Assembly (NCBI GenBank): GCA_050946575.1
Contig: JBMNVB010000001.1
Coordinates: forward strand, 1-64,000
From: JALCRY01 sp050946575
GTDB taxonomy: Bacteria; Bacillota; Clostridia; Peptostreptococcales; Anaerovoracaceae
DNA length: 64,000 nucleotides
Direction: 5' to 3'
This document shows positions 60,085-64,000 of this stretch, one piece after another. The notes beneath the pieces were generated by a model. The model was not told the DNA's origin and did no database searches. It saw only the letters and a program-made list of their open reading frames with translations. A program made the translations under genes and the position numbers. Each line of letters begins with the position of its first letter. The first letter of the stretch is position 1.

Positions 60085-61292
60085 TTGAGAGCCTCTTTCT
60101 TTTTAATATTTTCCATTATTATATACAGCACGAGCGCGGCCAAGGCCAGCACGCCTATCATCGTGAACGCCGGAATGAAATCCCCGTTCGCCCTGTCTGT
60201 CAGCATTGATGCGACAGGCGGACCGACGATCGCCGCCGGCACCATCGCGAGCGTGATGACGCTCAGATTCGACGCGAAATACTTCTGCCCGTACTCGGCA
60301 TTGGCGAATGCCGGGCTGAGCGTCGGCGACGAGCCGAGGCACATCCCGAGTGCGAGGAGCCCTGCCAGTATCAATGCGTCGATCCCCGTTCTGTCTCCCG
60401 CGAAGAACATCACGTCCGACGCGATGAGCAGCAGGACGGAAGCTCCGATTGCCGTCCTGCGCCCGAAACTGTCATAGAGCGTGCCCGACACGAGCCGGCC
60501 GATCATGTTTCCAGCGGATATTATCAGTCCGAGCACGGCCGGCATCCCGTAGGCGTCGGCCATCGGCGAAGCGCTGCTGAGCCCGAAAAACCCGCATGTG
60601 TTGAACATCATGATGATGAGGCAGAACAGCCAGAAATCGGCCCGTCTTATCATCTCGCGCGTGGAGACCTGCACGCCGCTGAGATCCGTATCCGCATTCT
60701 CCCCCGGACGGGGAGCTGCGTCCGCGCCGCCCATGACCGCGGCCGACACGAACAGTACCGCTCCGGTCACGATCCCGATGATGACGAACGTGTCGAACAG
60801 TCCGATCTTCGCTATCAATGCGGAGGATCCCGCGCCTACAGCGAGCTGCCCCAGGCCGTACATCATGACGAGCACACCGGATACGGTGCCCTGCCTCTCC
60901 TGAAATCTGCCGCTGATGATGACCACGACTGTGTTATAGTATATCCCGTTCGCGACGCCTAGAAAAACGCCGTAAAGGATGTACAACATTATCAGGCTCT
61001 GCCCGGGAGCGCCCGTATCAAGTCGTGACAGGCTGATCCACGCAAAACACTCCATAAAAGCCGCGAGCAGCATATTTACCCGCGGCTTATTAATTTTTAC
61101 CAACATGCGCGCGGCGAGGATCGCGCCCGCCGCGAAATCGAGTTCCACAAGCGTCAGTACGATCGAAAGCTGCGCCAGGCTCCAGTCGGGGAAGACTTCG
61201 CGAAACGGTATCACGAAAATCGTCCACCCCTCAACGAGCCCCATAAACAGCATTGATGCCATACCGGCCGCAAGATAAAGCCATCTGCGCAT
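60081..61292 (-). CDS. MFS transporter (OFA-like)
   Basis: The 403-residue protein has about 12 hydrophobic segments, with the central loop (about 190-215) charged and poor in order. The overall pattern resembles oxalate/formate-antiporter-like carriers for small organic acids, but the substrate is unknown. AGGAAC lies before the ATG. It overlaps the following fusion-protein gene by 4 bp, so the two are translationally coupled. Confidence 0.85.
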   Translation of the reverse strand: MRRWLYLAAGMASMLFMGLVEGWTIFVIPFREVFPDWSLAQLSIVLTLVELDFAAGAILAARMLVKINKPRVNMLLAAFMECFAWISLSRLDTGAPGQSLIMLYILYGVFLGVANGIYYNTVVVIISGRFQERQGTVSGVLVMMYGLGQLAVGAGSSALIAKIGLFDTFVIIGIVTGAVLFVSAAVMGGADAAPRPGENADTDLSGVQVSTREMIRRADFWLFCLIIMMFNTCGFFGLSSASPMADAYGMPAVLGLIISAGNMIGRLVSGTLYDSFGRRTAIGASVLLLIASDVMFFAGDRTGIDALILAGLLALGMCLGSSPTLSPAFANAEYGQKYFASNLSVITLAMVPAAIVGPPVASMLTDRANGDFIPAFTMIGVLALAALVLYIIMENIKKKEALK

Positions 61293-61313
61293 TCCGCTGT
61301 TCCTTTGATATTG

Positions 61314-62582
61314 CTATTTTATCACGTCAGCGTTCATGTACGGTCTGAGCACTTCAGGCACCGTTACGCTTCCGTCTTCGTTCTGATAGTTTTCGAGTAT
61401 CGCGGCGACCGTTCTTCCGACAGCGAGCCCGGATCCGTTCAGCGTATGTACGAATTCAGGCTTCGAATCCGCGTCCCTTCTGAATCTCAGATTTCCGCGT
61501 CTCGCCTGGAAGTCGAGGCAGTTCGAGCATGAAGAGATCTCTACATACCTTCCGTAGCTCGGCATCCATACTTCGATGTCGTATGTCTTCGTCGCCGAGA
61601 ATCCGAGGTCGCCCGTGCAGAGCACGATGACTCTGTACGGGAGCCCGAGTCTCCTCAGTACTTCTTCCGCGCAGTCCGTAAGGGATTCGAGTTCGTCGAA
61701 CGAATCCTCCGGCCTGCACAGCTTCACCATTTCGACTTTCTGGAACTGGTGCTGTCTGATGATGCCGCGCGTGTCCTTCCCGGCGCTGCCCGCCTCTCTT
61801 CTGAAGCACGGAGTATACGCCGTGTAGTAGATCGGCAGTTCGTCATTCGGGATGATCTCTCCGTCTCTCAGATTCGTAAGCGGCACTTCAGCCGTCGGGA
61901 TCAGGAAAAAGTCGTCAGCCGGCATTCCGTACATGTCGTCTTCGAATTTCGGCAGCTGGCCGGTACCGGTCATGATGTCCCTGTTCGCGATAAACGGCGG
62001 CAGGATCTCCTGGAATCCCTGCTCTTCAACATGCAGATTCAGCATGAAGTTTATGCACGATCTTTCCAGCCTTGCACCGAGATTCTTATACACCGTGAAC
62101 CTCGCGCCCGCGAGCTTCGCGCCTCTGTCGAAATCCAGGATATCGAGATCCGTCCCTATATCCCAGTGCGCCTTCGGCTCGAAATCGAACTTCGTCGGCT
62201 CGCCGCATTTTCTGATCTCGACGTTTTCAGTGTCGTCCTTTCCGAACGGTACGCTTTCATCAGGAATATTCGGGATATCAAGCATTGCTTCTCTCAGAGA
62301 AGCTTCGATATCGGCGACCTCCGAATCGAGTTCTTTTATACGCGACGAGAGTTCCTTCATCTCCGCCATGAGCGCCGTCGTGTCCTCGCCGGCCTTCTTC
62401 ATCTTAGGTATGTCCGAAGACTTTACACTCTGCTCGTGCTTCATCTTCTCCACTTCCGCGAGTTTCGCCCTGCGCTTCGCATCGAGGTCATACGCCTCGT
62501 CGATCGGGAATTCCCCGCCGCGCGCGAAGATCTTCTTCTTCAGCCCTTCTTTGTCTTCTCTGATTTTCCTGATATCAAGCAT
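61314..62582 (-). CDS. serS: Seryl-tRNA synthetase
   Basis: The 422-residue class II synthetase has the N-terminal coiled coil (about 30-105) that binds tRNA(Ser), and the motifs TPCFRREAGSAGKDTRGIIR (motif 2) and LAVGRTVAAILEN (motif 3). AGGAG precedes the ATG. It lies 13 bp after the glutamine synthetase gene. Confidence 0.97.
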   Translation of the reverse strand: MLDIRKIREDKEGLKKKIFARGGEFPIDEAYDLDAKRRAKLAEVEKMKHEQSVKSSDIPKMKKAGEDTTALMAEMKELSSRIKELDSEVADIEASLREAMLDIPNIPDESVPFGKDDTENVEIRKCGEPTKFDFEPKAHWDIGTDLDILDFDRGAKLAGARFTVYKNLGARLERSCINFMLNLHVEEQGFQEILPPFIANRDIMTGTGQLPKFEDDMYGMPADDFFLIPTAEVPLTNLRDGEIIPNDELPIYYTAYTPCFRREAGSAGKDTRGIIRQHQFQKVEMVKLCRPEDSFDELESLTDCAEEVLRRLGLPYRVIVLCTGDLGFSATKTYDIEVWMPSYGRYVEISSCSNCLDFQARRGNLRFRRDADSKPEFVHTLNGSGLAVGRTVAAILENYQNEDGSVTVPEVLRPYMNADVIK

Positions 62583-62595
62583 TGCTTTCTCCTAT

Positions 62596-64000
62596 TTAAA
62601 ATATATTCCTTTTGTAAATAGCGTACAATTTATTGAGCTCCTCGACCATTTTCTGCATCTCGATCTGCAGGTCGGACGCCTTCGCGTAGTCTCCTTCGTG
62701 CAGCGCCTTGCTGATCTTAGTCAGCATGCATTCGTTGCTTATGCTGTCCTTCCCGAGCTCGCGCCGGATCCTGAGGATCTTCTCCCAGTTCTCTATGTCG
62801 TAATCCGTGCAGTTCGAATCGTCATGCAGTTTGCGCGTCTTCTGGATGTTCTTGCGCACGTTCGGCATGATACGGTCGAGCAGGTCGGTCTTCCACTTTG
62901 CAAGTGTAGCAATGCAGTATGACTCGAGAGAAATGTCGTCTATTACGCCGTCTCTTTTAAGGATCTCGACTTTGTCGGGATGATCCCTGAATGCGCACAG
63001 GTTCTCGTACACAGTGTGCGGCGCCGGTCCGAATCTCTTTTCACGTTCTTCTTCCGTGAAATCGGTGAAGATGTTCTTCTCGCTCCTGAACGCCCTGTCC
63101 TTATCGAGATAGAAATCCTCGACGCCCGGTTCTTTCGACATCGACTTCTCGAGCTCTTCCGACGTCTTCTCCGCCGTAAGTACAGCCTCAATGCCGTCGA
63201 GCATCGCCATATACGCCGCGGCCAGCACGATATATGTGTCGCTGTGCGGGTTCGGCGATCTGAGTTCGAATCTCGTCGCGAGCGGATTGTTCACGTCTCT
63301 TATGACTCCCGCAAGCACCGTCCTGTTTCTCGAAGGACTCGTCTTCGAGATACCGAGAGATGTCACAGCCGATACCGGAGCTTCATAGCCCGGCTTCAGC
63401 CTGTTGAACGCATCGTTCGTCGCCGAAATGAACGGGTTAATTATGTCATAGTTGTTCAGCAGGCCCATGATCGCGCCGTAGCCGATCGGGCTCAGGAAGT
63501 CCTCCTTGAGATTCTTCGGCGAAAACAGCGACGCGTGCGAGCCGTCCTTCAGTGTGACCGCCACGCCGAGATGCGTGTGCTCGCCGCTTCCGGCGACTCC
63601 GTCTATCGGCTTCGCCCTGTAAGTTACATCGAGGCCGAACATCCTGAACACGTCGCGTACCACGTATTTGACCATGTTCTCGTTGTCCGCCGCCTGCACT
63701 GCATTTGTATATCTCCAGTCTATCTCAAGCTGCTCCATGACGTGGTCGTAATGGCCCGTCTTTTCGAGGTGCGCCTTTACGCCGCCGACCTCCTTATGGC
63801 CCATCTCCACATGCATCCCGTAGCAGTCCAGCATCGTCAGAGCGTCTTCGAGAGCCGTTCGGACTCCGCCGACCGTGCGTTTCCAGTACTGCTCCTTCAG
63901 CGTCTGCGCCGTCGAAAGCTGTTTCGCGGAGACTTCTTCATCAGGCGTCTTCACCCAGAACTCGAGCTCCGTCGCACTCGTGATATCTATCGACGCTATA
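62596..64000 (-). CDS. glnA: Glutamine synthetase (partial, N-terminus beyond the window)
   Basis: The frame runs off the window edge, so only about 468 C-terminal residues are seen. The catalytic domain is recognised by GVAGSGEHTHLGV (ligand histidine), NNPLATRFELRSPNPHSDTY and EFWVKTPDEE at the beginning. A helical C-terminal extension of about 130 residues with many charged positions follows the catalytic domain, which fits the longer clostridial GS types. The reaction is ATP-dependent glutamine formation from glutamate and ammonia. It lies upstream of serS. Confidence 0.93.
   Translation of the reverse strand, partial: IASIDITSATELEFWVKTPDEEVSAKQLSTAQTLKEQYWKRTVGGVRTALEDALTMLDCYGMHVEMGHKEVGGVKAHLEKTGHYDHVMEQLEIDWRYTNAVQAADNENMVKYVVRDVFRMFGLDVTYRAKPIDGVAGSGEHTHLGVAVTLKDGSHASLFSPKNLKEDFLSPIGYGAIMGLLNNYDIINPFISATNDAFNRLKPGYEAPVSAVTSLGISKTSPSRNRTVLAGVIRDVNNPLATRFELRSPNPHSDTYIVLAAAYMAMLDGIEAVLTAEKTSEELEKSMSKEPGVEDFYLDKDRAFRSEKNIFTDFTEEEREKRFGPAPHTVYENLCAFRDHPDKVEILKRDGVIDDISLESYCIATLAKWKTDLLDRIMPNVRKNIQKTRKLHDDSNCTDYDIENWEKILRIRRELGKDSISNECMLTKISKALHEGDYAKASDLQIEMQKMVEELNKLYAIYKRNIF

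Overview
The window is about 64 kb of GC-rich chromosome from an anaerobic member of the Firmicutes, most likely a clostridium. Shine-Dalgarno sequences are strong (AGGAGG type). A SAM-I riboswitch precedes metK, and prfB carries a programmed frameshift. There is an F-type ATP synthase operon with a sodium-type c subunit, an ECF transporter S component, an acyl-CoA:acetate CoA-transferase family gene and ScpA/ScpB. A narrower placement (for example near Anaerovoracaceae/Family XIII) would be a guess. I saw no rRNA, tRNA, prophage, transposase or CRISPR array. The window is core chromosome with a few accessory patches.

Layout. 1-0.32 kb: tandem palindromic repeats at the window edge. 0.4-3.9 kb: xpaC-telA-CoA-transferase operon. 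4.2-6.5 kb: small unknown genes, an isochorismatase-like hydrolase and a GH114-like protein. 6.5-9.8 kb: MFS transporter, RuBisCO-like protein and MtnX-like phosphatase. 9.8-11.5 kb: non-coding GC-rich array of long palindromic repeats. 11.5-18.6 kb: tetR, then (minus strand) CBS/CorC protein, secA, prfB, a SecB-like gene and a HAD phosphatase. 18.7-25.2 kb: dGTPase-like, two unknown genes, a deacetylase remnant, aspartokinase and metK with its riboswitch. 25.2-25.7 kb: cluster of DnaA boxes. 25.7-33.2 kb: AlaX-like, YabE-like, RluB, ScpAB, MtnA and an EamA transporter. 33.2-40.2 kb: complete atp operon. 40.3-44.3 kb: ComEB-like deaminase, TruA, YhbY, a degenerate prepilin-peptidase-like protein and GlnRS. 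44.4-44.6 kb: a candidate structured small RNA. 44.7-64 kb: a two-component system, SurE, SIR2, FAH, patatin and methyltransferase genes, an ECF/MocR pair, nitroreductase, a thioredoxin-fold lipoprotein without its cysteines, an NlpC/P60 protein, a prepilin peptidase, a NTP-transferase/histidine-phosphatase fusion, an MFS carrier, SerRS and the C-terminal part of a glutamine synthetase.

The most striking non-gene signal is the octamer ATCAATGC (GCATTGAT on the other strand). I count 41 copies by eye, about 20 times the number expected by chance. They are evenly split between strands, and four pairs form intergenic inverted repeats. Density and arrangement resemble DNA uptake sequences, which are not known from Firmicutes. 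Other points of note are several genes whose promoter -10 box lies 6-7 nt before the start codon (leaderless mRNAs), a secB-like gene inside the secA operon, a RuBisCO-like/MtnX/MtnA set, and proteins that keep a fold but lack its catalytic residues.
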